A stretch of DNA of 35,748 nucleotides from NCBI GenBank assembly GCA_029251065.1, contig JAQXEB010000247.1, positions 1-35,748 of the forward strand, written 5' to 3'. Below the pieces are notes generated by a model. The model did not search any database, had not been told where the DNA came from, and worked only from the letters and a program-made list of their open reading frames with translations. Both the position numbers and the translations under genes were made by a program. The stretch comes from Luminiphilus sp. Its GTDB lineage: Bacteria; Pseudomonadota; Gammaproteobacteria; Pseudomonadales; Halieaceae. Positions within the stretch are counted from its first letter, which is position 1. Each line of letters begins with the position of its first letter. Below are positions 1-7,244 of the stretch, one piece after another.

Positions 1-276
1 GAAGGTGACATCAGCATGCCTTATCAGGCGACGAGTCTCACCACGATTGTGCAAATGGTAGCGAATGGAATCGGTACGACCTTGCTGCCCAAAATGGCAA
101 CGGATGCGGGTATTACCGATGGAACGGATTTGGTGCTTCGTTCTTTTGATGAGTCTGACGTAGGCCGACAGATTGGATTAATGTGGCGTAAAAAAACGCC
201 CCGGAAGCAGGAGTTCAATCTGCTCGGGGCGTTTATTCAAACCTGCCTCGGAGAGGAAGGCTTGACGTCAGCTTAG
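1..276 (+). CDS. oxyR: OxyR-like LysR-family regulator, C-terminal fragment
   Basis: This is the last 91 codons of a LysR-type regulator; the 5' part lies before the window. The visible stretch ATSLTTIVQMVANGIGTTLLP matches the end of the OxyR effector domain, which in the E. coli protein reads similarly (ATSLETLRNMVAAGSGITLLP), followed by the IGLMWRKKTPRK segment (IGLVYRPGSPLR in E. coli). OxyR senses hydrogen peroxide through a cysteine pair and activates catalase, peroxidase and iron-protection genes. Those cysteines, if present, would lie upstream and cannot be seen here. The gene converges on the TonB-dependent receptor, and the two stop codons overlap by 4 bases (273-276). Its last 80 bases also contain a terminator-like hairpin that reads on the opposite strand. 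OxyR is the best family assignment from the C-terminus alone; another LysR member remains possible. Confidence 0.8.
   Translation, partial: EGDISMPYQATSLTTIVQMVANGIGTTLLPKMATDAGITDGTDLVLRSFDESDVGRQIGLMWRKKTPRKQEFNLLGAFIQTCLGEEGLTSA
190..234 (-). terminator. Intrinsic terminator of the TonB-dependent receptor gene, inside oxyR
   Basis: A strong hairpin is formed by AAACGCCCCG (194-203) with CGGGGCGTTT (225-234). An inner stem AGCAG (206-210) with CTGCT (220-224) continues it after a 2-base bulge and closes a 9-base loop. Read on the minus strand, the stem is followed by seven T residues (complement of 190-196), the classic rho-independent layout. It lies about 40-80 bases past the receptor stop codon. 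On the plus strand the following tract is only GTTTATT, so termination in that direction would be weaker, and it would occur before the oxyR stop codon. Seen directly in the sequence; activity is inferred. Confidence 0.8.
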
Positions 277-2843
277 AAGTTACGACGTAGCGTTGCACCG
301 TAGGTTCTAGGCTGATTTGGATAACCTGTGAGACTGCCGGTTTGTGCAACTGCAGGGAACCAGGTAATCAGCCATTCATCGTTAGTCAGGTTGCGCCCCC
401 AAATTCTGAGGTCCCAATCACCCCGCGTGAGCCCAAAACTTGCGTTGACCATGTTGACTTCACGTTCACGGAATCCACGTGACTCCAGCGCTATGTTATT
501 TAGAGACAAGTCACCGCCGCTGTTGATATCGACACTGCTGTCATGCTGGTAGTCCGCCTGAATAAAGCCGTCCATACCATTGATATTAAACGTATAGGTA
601 GCAATGGCACTGAGGCTTAGCTCGTGAACGCCAGCGGGTTTTAGACCCGTAAAGTCAGCCGGCTGACCGTTGAGCTGTGCGCCTGTGAAATCATCATAAA
701 TAGGATCGAGATACGTTGCAGAGACGGCGAGTGTCAGTGCCTCGGATGCGCGGACCATGAGATCCAGCTCTGCGCCCTTAGACGACCGCTTGCCTGCATT
801 AGTCAGTGAGAAGCCTGTGCCTAGGAAGGCGTTAGACTGGAAGCCTTCGATGCTCTGGTCGAAAATAGCCGCGTTCAGTGTTCCCCAGTCGGCAGAGTAC
901 TTAATGCCAAGCTCGACTGTTTCTGCTTCCTCGGGACCCGCAAGGCGTGTGCCGATCGTTAAGTTATTGGGCAGAACACCGCCGGCCGATAGAATCCCGT
1001 CACGCTCCTGCACGGTAGGGCGAGAGTCTCGAGAGAGGTTCCACGATGTGCCTTTGAAACCTGTGCCATAGGTAAAGTAGACATTGAGGTCATCCGAATA
1101 CGCGTGGGACAAACTAACGGTGTACGTGGTCTTGCTGTCGTTAGAGGTGCCAGGCTCTGCCGCATTCGGAATGCCGAGTAGCTGAGGCAGGAACTGAAGA
1201 CCTTCTAATCCCACGAATGGGTTGCTGTCAGTCGGTGCGATGGCTGCAACGGTGCCTGCTACGGTTTGTAGATACCCTGGAATTGCGGCCTGCGGAACGG
1301 CCGTGATAGCCGGGATGCCGGCCGCGGCAAATCCACCTGAGTACGCCAGATTCGTCAGCGCAGTGATGCCGTCAGCCCCTCGCAGACTGAGCTTAGAGAA
1401 AATATCATTATTTTCTTGCGACAACGTTATTTCTTTTTCGTCGTTCAGATAGTTAAGACCCACGGTTAAATCGGTCTTCGAAGACAGCGGAAAGGTGATT
1501 TGACCGAATGCGGAGTAACTCTCGTTCTCTTGAGTCGCCGTCTCAATGACGCCGTCGCCGTCTTGAAAGAACGTGCTCCCTGGGGCATAGCCCAGAAGGG
1601 CCTCCAATCCACCAATGACCGCTTCTCCTTCAGCGATGCCGCCACCCACCAACAGATTGATGTAGTTACGCCATTGGTCGCCAAATTCAATGCTGTTTTC
1701 AAAGTCGATTGATTCGTCAAAATAAAAGCCGCCCAGCAACCAGTCAGCGTTGCCCGCCGTGCCGGTTACGCGTATTTCTTGAGTGAAGGTCTTAATTTCT
1801 GTTTCGCCGGTGTTGTTGCCAATTACGTCAGCGGCCGTAAAGTCCACATCTGCCAAGGGCTGATCGAAATACGAGTCGCGATAGGCCGTAATGGAACGGA
1901 CATCCAGATCGCCCACCGAGGTCTGGTAATCGATGGTAATACCTGAATTCTCACCGGTATTGATCGTATCGACGTTTCCAAAGTGTTGGAAGTTAAACGC
2001 GTCTTCCGCGATGTATGGTTGCCCGGGAACCACTGATAGTGCGCCTAATGCAAATCCTGCAGGGCCATTGACGAGGTTGGCGGTTCCACAACATCGCTCA
2101 TCGAGCTCATCGTAATCAACAATGACACGAAGTTGGCTGGTTTCGCTGGTGTTGACGAGGAAGTCGGCGCGTGTGTTCCACCGGTCTCGATTGTTAAAGT
2201 CGGCACCGGTCGGAATATTGTCGAAGTAACCGTCTCGACTCAGCATGCTGCCACTGAGGCTAAACGCCACCGAGTCCGACAGTGGGCCGGTGTAAAAACC
2301 ACGGAGCGACTGTTGGCTGTAGTTACCAAAACCGACTTCCACAGAGCCGCGACTCTCAAACTCAGGCGCTTTAGTGGTCACCGAGATCACACCTGCGGAC
2401 GCATTTTTTCCGTAAAGCGTGCTCTGGGGTCCCCTGAGTACTTCAATTTGCTGGATATTGGGGAGATCAGAAATTCGAGCCTGCGAGCGCGATAAGTAAA
2501 CGCCATCGACGAAGACCGCCACCGAAGGCTCAATACCTGGGTTGTTTGCGCCATTACCAAAACCCCGAATAACGAAGTTGGTTTGAATGGAGTTCTGAAA
2601 CTGCGGAACCCGCAGTGAGGGCACTACGGTCTGTAAGTCTAAGAGATCTCGAATTTCGGCACGCTCCATCACCTCGCCAGTGACGACACTGACCGAGAGT
2701 GGAACGTCCTGAACTGACTGCGCGCGCTTGGTTGCGGTTACGACAACCTCTTCCATGGGCTGTTGCGCAAACGATTGCGCGCTCACGGCCGACAGAACGG
2801 CCGCTGCTAAGGTCAAAAATCGCATTTGCATGGGGACCACCAT
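273..2843 (-). CDS. TonB-dependent outer-membrane receptor
   Basis: A TonB-dependent receptor of 856 residues, the usual size for a plug plus 22-strand barrel. It imports a ligand across the outer membrane using TonB-ExbBD energy. The N-terminus has a hydrophobic signal peptide (RFLTLAAAVLSAVSAQSFA) ending near residue 26, then a TonB-box-like EEVVVTATKR, then a plug domain (about residues 38-160) with VIRGFG, FVDGVYLSR and IEVLRGPQSTLYGKNASAG. The barrel ends in a terminal phenylalanine (LRRNF), as expected for BamA-dependent insertion. Methionines at residues 5 and 7 are equally possible starts; no clear Shine-Dalgarno separates them. The class resembles receptors common in marine gammaproteobacteria and sphingomonads, often for siderophores, vitamin B12 or plant and algal compounds. 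No substrate gene lies beside it, so the ligand is unknown. It sits 116 bases downstream of ygiQ and probably has its own promoter. Confidence 0.93.
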   Translation of the reverse strand: MVVPMQMRFLTLAAAVLSAVSAQSFAQQPMEEVVVTATKRAQSVQDVPLSVSVVTGEVMERAEIRDLLDLQTVVPSLRVPQFQNSIQTNFVIRGFGNGANNPGIEPSVAVFVDGVYLSRSQARISDLPNIQQIEVLRGPQSTLYGKNASAGVISVTTKAPEFESRGSVEVGFGNYSQQSLRGFYTGPLSDSVAFSLSGSMLSRDGYFDNIPTGADFNNRDRWNTRADFLVNTSETSQLRVIVDYDELDERCCGTANLVNGPAGFALGALSVVPGQPYIAEDAFNFQHFGNVDTINTGENSGITIDYQTSVGDLDVRSITAYRDSYFDQPLADVDFTAADVIGNNTGETEIKTFTQEIRVTGTAGNADWLLGGFYFDESIDFENSIEFGDQWRNYINLLVGGGIAEGEAVIGGLEALLGYAPGSTFFQDGDGVIETATQENESYSAFGQITFPLSSKTDLTVGLNYLNDEKEITLSQENNDIFSKLSLRGADGITALTNLAYSGGFAAAGIPAITAVPQAAIPGYLQTVAGTVAAIAPTDSNPFVGLEGLQFLPQLLGIPNAAEPGTSNDSKTTYTVSLSHAYSDDLNVYFTYGTGFKGTSWNLSRDSRPTVQERDGILSAGGVLPNNLTIGTRLAGPEEAETVELGIKYSADWGTLNAAIFDQSIEGFQSNAFLGTGFSLTNAGKRSSKGAELDLMVRASEALTLAVSATYLDPIYDDFTGAQLNGQPADFTGLKPAGVHELSLSAIATYTFNINGMDGFIQADYQHDSSVDINSGGDLSLNNIALESRGFREREVNMVNASFGLTRGDWDLRIWGRNLTNDEWLITWFPAVAQTGSLTGYPNQPRTYGATLRRNF

Positions 2844-2858
2844 ATTATTTGTGAAGTT

Positions 2859-2888
2859 TTATTAAGTTATTGACCCGTACCGTAGCAA
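2859..2888 (-). promoter_or_regulatory. Possible sigma-70 promoter for the TonB-dependent receptor
   Basis: In the 116-base gap between ygiQ and the receptor, the minus strand reads TTGCTA (complement of 2883-2888), 18 bases, then TAATAA (complement of 2859-2864). This is a moderate sigma-70 match. Transcription would begin near 2852, leaving a very short leader before the first ATG (2843), which would favour translation from the internal ATG at 2831 or 2825. No Fur-box-like or other operator palindrome was obvious here. Weak prediction from pattern alone. Confidence 0.25.
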
Positions 2889-2959
2889 TTGGACACCCAA
2901 GCGCCAAGCAATTTCTGATGAAGTCGAGACGTTTCGATGTAACTGAGCCTTCAGTGGAC

Positions 2960-5068
2960 TCAGGCTTGACGCGTGTGCTTAGTGCGGAAGGGCGTCGTGC
3001 CTTTGCCGCCTTTCACAATTCTGTGACGTTTTGGGGGTTGTCGGCTGGGCACGAGGTGCATCGGCCCATTACCGATCAGGTCTCTACGACCAATTTTTTT
3101 GAGGGCCTCGCGCAAGGCAGGCCAATTGTCAGGATCGTGGTAGCGTAAAAACGCTTTATGAAGTCGCCGCTGCTTGATACTGCGCACTGACGGGACGCTC
3201 TTGCTGTCACGACTGACTTTTTTGAGCGGATTTTTTTCGCTGTGATACATCGCGGTGGCGAGCGCCATAGGCGAGGGGTAAAACGTCTGAACTTGATCGG
3301 CTCTGAATTTATTTTGCTTGAGCCACAGCGCGAGGTTAACCATGTCGCTGTCCGTCGTTCCCGGGTGGGCTGCAATGAAATAGGGAATGAGGTACTGCTT
3401 TTTGCCTGCGGCTTTTGAGTACTTGTCAAATAATTGCTTAAACCGGTCGTAAGTCCCAATGCCCGGTTTCATCATTTGATCAAGCGGACCGTCTTCGGTG
3501 TGCTCGGGCGCAATTTTGAGGTAGCCGCCGACGTGGTGCGTGACGAGTTCCTTCACGTACTCGGGCGTCTCGACTGCGAGATCGTAACGAAGACCTGACG
3601 CGATCAGTACCTTTTTAACCCCGGGAATTGTTCTGGCTCGGCGATAGAGGTCGACCAAAGGGGTTTGATCAGTATTTAGGTTTTTACAGATGCCGGGGAA
3701 AACGCAACTGAGCTTTCGGCACTTGGCTTCAATCTCCTCGCTCTTGCACGCGAGACGCCACATGTTTGCTGTGGGTCCCCCAAGGTCGGAAATAACACCG
3801 GTAAAGCTGGGGCTCGTGTCCCGAATTTTTTCAATCTCGCGCACGATCGAGTCTTCGGAACGATTTTGAATGATTCTGCCTTCGTGTTCGGTAATCGAAC
3901 AAAAAGTACAGCCCCCAAAGCACCCGCGCATAATGTTGACCGAGTGCTGAATCATCTCGAGCGCCGGTATTTTGTGGTCACCGTAGGCCGGGTGAGGGCG
4001 GCGCTGGTAAGGCTGCTCAAACACCCAGTCGAGCTCCGGTGTCGACAGCGGAATGGGCGGAGGATTAAACCAAACGTGCCGTTCGCCGTGCGCCTGTATC
4101 AGTGCCAGCGCATTATGAGGATTAGTTTCCTTGTGCATCACCCGAGCGGTGTGGGCATAAAGGACCGGATCATCCTTGACCGCGTCAAAGCTGGGCAAGC
4201 GAATCACATCGGCGGTGGGATTACTGCTCGCCATGAGTGACACGGGTTGCGCCTCCACCGCGTCCTTCGAGACGGCGTTTTCGGCCTCAGAGTCACAGAC
4301 CTCAGGTTCCATGCCTTGGTAGGGGTTGAGTAACTTATCCACCTTGCCCGGTTCATCCACCGAGGTAGAGTCAATGACCCGATACCCCGGCAACGACTCC
4401 GAGGTCATGAAGGCTGTGCCGCGCAAGCCTTTTAGCTCGTCAATGCTCTTACCCTGCGCCAAGCCGTGTGCGAGGTCTACAATGGCGCGCTCAGCGTTGC
4501 CGTAAAGTAAAATATCGGCCTTGCTGTCAACCAGTACTGACCGTTTGACCTTGTCACTCCAATAGTCGTAATGCGCCATGCGCCTGAGACTGGCCTCGAT
4601 GCCACCAATGACCAACGGCACGTCCCGGTAAGCTTCGCGAGCACGTTGACTATAAACGGTTACCGCACGATCCGGACGCTTTCCGGCAATGTCGCCTGCG
4701 GTGTAAGCGTCATCATTGCGGCGTTTGCGGTCGGCGGTGTAGTGATTAATCATCGAGTCCATGTTGCCCGCGGCGACACCGAAGAATAGGTTCGGTTTGC
4801 CAAGTGCTCTAAAGGCATCTGCGCTTCGCCAATCGGGCTGTGAAATGATGCCGACACGAAAACCCTGGGCTTCAAGTACTCGACCGATGACCGCCATGCC
4901 AAAGCTTGGGTGATCAATATAGGCATCGCCTGTGATGATAATAATGTCGCAGCTGTCCCACCCCAGTGCATCCATTTCAGCACGCGACATCGGTAGCCAC
5001 GGGGCGGGCCCAAAGCATTCCGCCCAGTATTTGCGATGTGAAAAAATGTCGATCGGCTTCTCAGTCAC
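2960..5068 (-). CDS. ygiQ: YgiQ-family radical SAM protein
   Basis: A 702-residue member of the YgiQ (UPF0313) radical SAM family. The N-terminal domain (about 1-330) has the family pattern ITGDAYIDHPSFG and IGGIEASLRR. The radical SAM core starts near residue 370 with the iron-sulfur ligands C383, C387 and C390 in RGCFGGCTFCSI. A C-terminal family extension follows (FYPSPMALATAMYHSEKNPL). The chemistry and substrate of YgiQ are not established to my knowledge, so only an AdoMet-dependent radical enzyme can be claimed. The start is GTG, which overlaps the stop of the upstream K+ channel gene as GTGA (5065-5068), so translation is probably coupled. It is the last gene of the tesA-channel-ygiQ run. 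An acidic stretch near residues 255-280 looks like a variable linker. Confidence 0.93.
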   Translation of the reverse strand: MTEKPIDIFSHRKYWAECFGPAPWLPMSRAEMDALGWDSCDIIIITGDAYIDHPSFGMAVIGRVLEAQGFRVGIISQPDWRSADAFRALGKPNLFFGVAAGNMDSMINHYTADRKRRNDDAYTAGDIAGKRPDRAVTVYSQRAREAYRDVPLVIGGIEASLRRMAHYDYWSDKVKRSVLVDSKADILLYGNAERAIVDLAHGLAQGKSIDELKGLRGTAFMTSESLPGYRVIDSTSVDEPGKVDKLLNPYQGMEPEVCDSEAENAVSKDAVEAQPVSLMASSNPTADVIRLPSFDAVKDDPVLYAHTARVMHKETNPHNALALIQAHGERHVWFNPPPIPLSTPELDWVFEQPYQRRPHPAYGDHKIPALEMIQHSVNIMRGCFGGCTFCSITEHEGRIIQNRSEDSIVREIEKIRDTSPSFTGVISDLGGPTANMWRLACKSEEIEAKCRKLSCVFPGICKNLNTDQTPLVDLYRRARTIPGVKKVLIASGLRYDLAVETPEYVKELVTHHVGGYLKIAPEHTEDGPLDQMMKPGIGTYDRFKQLFDKYSKAAGKKQYLIPYFIAAHPGTTDSDMVNLALWLKQNKFRADQVQTFYPSPMALATAMYHSEKNPLKKVSRDSKSVPSVRSIKQRRLHKAFLRYHDPDNWPALREALKKIGRRDLIGNGPMHLVPSRQPPKRHRIVKGGKGTTPFRTKHTRQA

Positions 5069-5928
5069 GGGAGTATCGGTTTCTGCTCTCTCAGTTCGTC
5101 TGGGATTTCCATTTCAGCGCCACAATGCTTACAAAAACGTGCATCCAGCGCATGGTCTGCGCCAGCGCAAACGTGGCAGTTCCAGGAAAGGGTTTGTGAG
5201 GCTCGTCGTGACCCCAATCTCTCCCACAGTTTACTAGTTATGATGGCCGTCGGCACGGCAAGAATAGAATAACCCACCAAAATACCAATTGATGCGACAA
5301 ATCGGCCCATGGGTGTCCCGGGAACTACGTCGCCATAACCCACGGTCGTAATCGTGACGACGGCCCAGTAAATGCTCATTGGGATACTGACAAAACCATG
5401 TTCAGGTCCGTCAATCACGTAGAGAAGGCAGCCGAAGACCACGACAGTGACCATGACCAGTGAGAAAAACACCAAGATCGAGCGCGAGGTCGCTCGAAGC
5501 ACGCCAATGATTTCGATGTATTCCTCGTGCAGTTCAAAGAGATGAAGAATCCGAAAGACGCGCAAGACACGAAGCAGCCGGATAACGATCAACGATGACG
5601 CCTCAGGAACGAAAAGGGTGAGAAAGGTCGGCAATATAGCCAATAGATCAACGACACCCCAGAAGCTAATGGCATAGGCCATGGGGTTGCGGGTGCACCA
5701 AAGTCGAGTGAGATACTCAATGGCAAAAACAAGCGTAAAACCGAGTTCTAACACTCGAAATAAATCACCGTAGGTGGCGTGATATGCATCCACTGAGTCG
5801 AACATAACAACAGCAACGCTTGCGAGAATCGTGACGAGAAGTGCAATATCGAATAAATTTCCGCCCCGAGTTTCGGTGCCGAAAATCACGGTTTCAACCG
5901 TATCGCGGATCGGTCGGGCATCATTCAT
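5065..5928 (-). CDS. Voltage-gated potassium channel with C-terminal zinc-ribbon tail
   Basis: A 287-residue six-transmembrane ion transporter. S1 to S4 lie around residues 25-130, with an arginine-rich S4 (R117, R120, R123, R126 in IRLLRVLRVFRILHLF). The pore loop carries the potassium filter TTVGYGD (194-200), and S6 follows (about 209-232). After S6 there is a short tail with two CxxC pairs (C251/C254 and C266/C269; WNCHVCAG and ARFCKHCGAEME). This resembles a zinc ribbon rather than the large RCK domain of E. coli Kch. Many marine gammaproteobacterial homologues are annotated only as ion transporter. The gene overlaps the tesA stop by 8 bases and ygiQ by 4 bases. It probably sets membrane potential or K+ flow; gating by metal or redox through the Cys tail is speculation. 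Confidence 0.9.
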   Translation of the reverse strand: MNDARPIRDTVETVIFGTETRGGNLFDIALLVTILASVAVVMFDSVDAYHATYGDLFRVLELGFTLVFAIEYLTRLWCTRNPMAYAISFWGVVDLLAILPTFLTLFVPEASSLIVIRLLRVLRVFRILHLFELHEEYIEIIGVLRATSRSILVFFSLVMVTVVVFGCLLYVIDGPEHGFVSIPMSIYWAVVTITTVGYGDVVPGTPMGRFVASIGILVGYSILAVPTAIITSKLWERLGSRRASQTLSWNCHVCAGADHALDARFCKHCGAEMEIPDELREQKPILP

Positions 5929-6580
5929 TGAGTGAGTCTCCGAGTAACGTGACCAGTGTTGGCCAGACCACGTTTAGAAGGAGCGGTTGCGCCTCGGCGT
6001 TAGGGTGAGTCCCGTCGCGCTGCATAAGCTGCTCAGATAAAAACACATGCTCTACGATAAACGGCAACACGGCGACGTCGTCTTGCTGTGCGACGAGTGC
6101 ATAACTGTCTCTGAACATTGTGGTGTAGCGTCGTCCTAAATTTGGAGGTGCTTCGGCTGCGAGCAGAAGAACCTTCGCGTTGGCACTTTTAGAGGCGCGA
6201 GTCATCTCGGTTAAGTGTGTGCGCATTTGTTTAATGGGGTAGGCACGCAGGCCGTCGTTGCCCCCGAGCTCTATAATGACAAGCGTCGGCTCGTGTTCCT
6301 TGAGCAGTGCGGGTAGTCTTCGTGCGCCTCCGCCGGTCGTATCACCGGAAATGCTGGCGTTGACGACGTTTGACTGGGGCGCATGTGTTTTTAGTTTTTG
6401 TGCCAGCAAGTGGACCCAACCCTGCTCCATGTTCATCCCGTAGGCAGCGCTCAGACTGTCCCCAAGCACAAGAACCTTTGGGGCTGTTGCTGCGATCGAG
6501 TGGCTTACACCCGTGAAAAGCAACAGTACCAATCCAACGCCAAGACGTTTTCGTAAGTGATGCCAGAGGTAGTAACGCAT
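5921..6580 (-). CDS. tesA: Periplasmic multifunctional acyl-CoA thioesterase / lysophospholipase L1 (TesA)
   Basis: A 219-residue SGNH/GDSL hydrolase. The four family blocks are present: GDS with nucleophile S42 (VLGDSLSAAYG), the oxyanion glycine in SISGDTTGGG, N108 in ELGGNDGLR, and D189/H192 in DGTHPN. A signal peptide covers about residues 1-30 (RKRLGVGLVLLLFTGVSHSIA), so it acts in the periplasm on acyl-CoA, acyl esters or lysophospholipids. The reading frame is open for another 67 codons upstream to 6781, but that part is not family sequence and runs through ybbA, so I set the start at the ATG of MRYYLWHH. This start codon overlaps that of divergent ybbA by 2 bases. It is the first gene of the tesA-channel-ygiQ run. 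E. coli has the same tesA/ybbA divergence. Confidence 0.93.
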   Translation of the reverse strand: MRYYLWHHLRKRLGVGLVLLLFTGVSHSIAATAPKVLVLGDSLSAAYGMNMEQGWVHLLAQKLKTHAPQSNVVNASISGDTTGGGARRLPALLKEHEPTLVIIELGGNDGLRAYPIKQMRTHLTEMTRASKSANAKVLLLAAEAPPNLGRRYTTMFRDSYALVAQQDDVAVLPFIVEHVFLSEQLMQRDGTHPNAEAQPLLLNVVWPTLVTLLGDSLNE

Positions 6581-7244
6581 GATCAAAACATCCCAGTTGA
6601 GTAAACGAGTCAGCACCGCTGAGTCCGAACTTGAAATCCTGCGAGGGATCGAGTTGGAAATCAAGCAGGGTGAGACGGCGGCCATCGTCGGCGCGTCGGG
6701 ATCCGGCAAGTCGACGTTGTTAGGGTTGCTTGCAGGTCTTGATACGCCGAGTGCGGGGGCTATTTTGCTTGACGGTACCAATATTGTGAACTTGGACGAG
6801 GACCAGCGGGCAACACTTCGCAGTCAAAAGGTGGGGTTTGTGTTCCAAAGTTTCCAGTTGCTCCCTGCACTGACGGCGCTCGAGAACGTGATGCTGCCGC
6901 TCGAGCTTGCAGGTATTGCGCATGCGCGTGAAAAGTCTGAGGAGTTCCTTACACGTGTAGGTCTGGATGAGCGCTTGCACCATTACCCCAGAACACTCTC
7001 CGGTGGCGAGCAACAACGTGTTGCCATAGCGCGAGCCTTCGCATCGCAGCCCGTCATTTTATTCGCCGACGAGCCGACGGGTAATCTCGACACCGCTACG
7101 GGCGCGAACGTGATTGAACTCTTGTTTGGGCTTAACGAAGAGGAGGGGACGACCCTCGTCTTGGTGACCCACGACAACAGTTTGGCAGATCGTTGCCAGC
7201 GTAAATTCACCATGACCGCTGGGCAGTTAGAAGAGGCGTTATGA
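6579..7244 (+). CDS. ybbA: ABC transporter ATP-binding protein YbbA (LolD/MacB type)
   Basis: A 221-residue ATPase of the LolD-like clade. Walker A is GASGSGKST (38-46), a Q-loop lies near residue 90 (GFVFQSFQLLPALTALENV), the signature is LSGGEQQR (140-147), and Walker B is ILFADEPTGNLD (160-171). A stop codon lies two codons upstream of the ATG at 6579, so the start cannot be earlier. AGAGG at 6565-6569 is a good ribosome site 9 bases before it. It overlaps ybbP as ATGA. With YbbP it should form an inner-membrane mechanotransmission-type complex. In E. coli the function is unsettled, with TesA next door in the same divergent layout. Whether it works with periplasmic TesA is inference from conserved position. 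Confidence 0.94.
   Translation: MIKTSQLSKRVSTAESELEILRGIELEIKQGETAAIVGASGSGKSTLLGLLAGLDTPSAGAILLDGTNIVNLDEDQRATLRSQKVGFVFQSFQLLPALTALENVMLPLELAGIAHAREKSEEFLTRVGLDERLHHYPRTLSGGEQQRVAIARAFASQPVILFADEPTGNLDTATGANVIELLFGLNEEEGTTLVLVTHDNSLADRCQRKFTMTAGQLEEAL

Noticed and set aside
757..2495. Several open frames of 60-120 codons on the plus strand across the receptor gene
   Set aside because: They are antisense shadows of the receptor's reading frame, without ribosome sites or recognisable domains.
2943..2966. Inverted repeats CTGAG/CTCAG and AGCCT/AGGCT at the ygiQ stop as a terminator
   Set aside because: The stems are only 5 pairs, mutually exclusive, and not followed by T residues on the minus strand.
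6581..6781. 67-codon N-terminal extension of tesA in the open frame
   Set aside because: It lies wholly inside ybbA, has no signal-peptide character, and the family start is MRYYLWHH at 6580.
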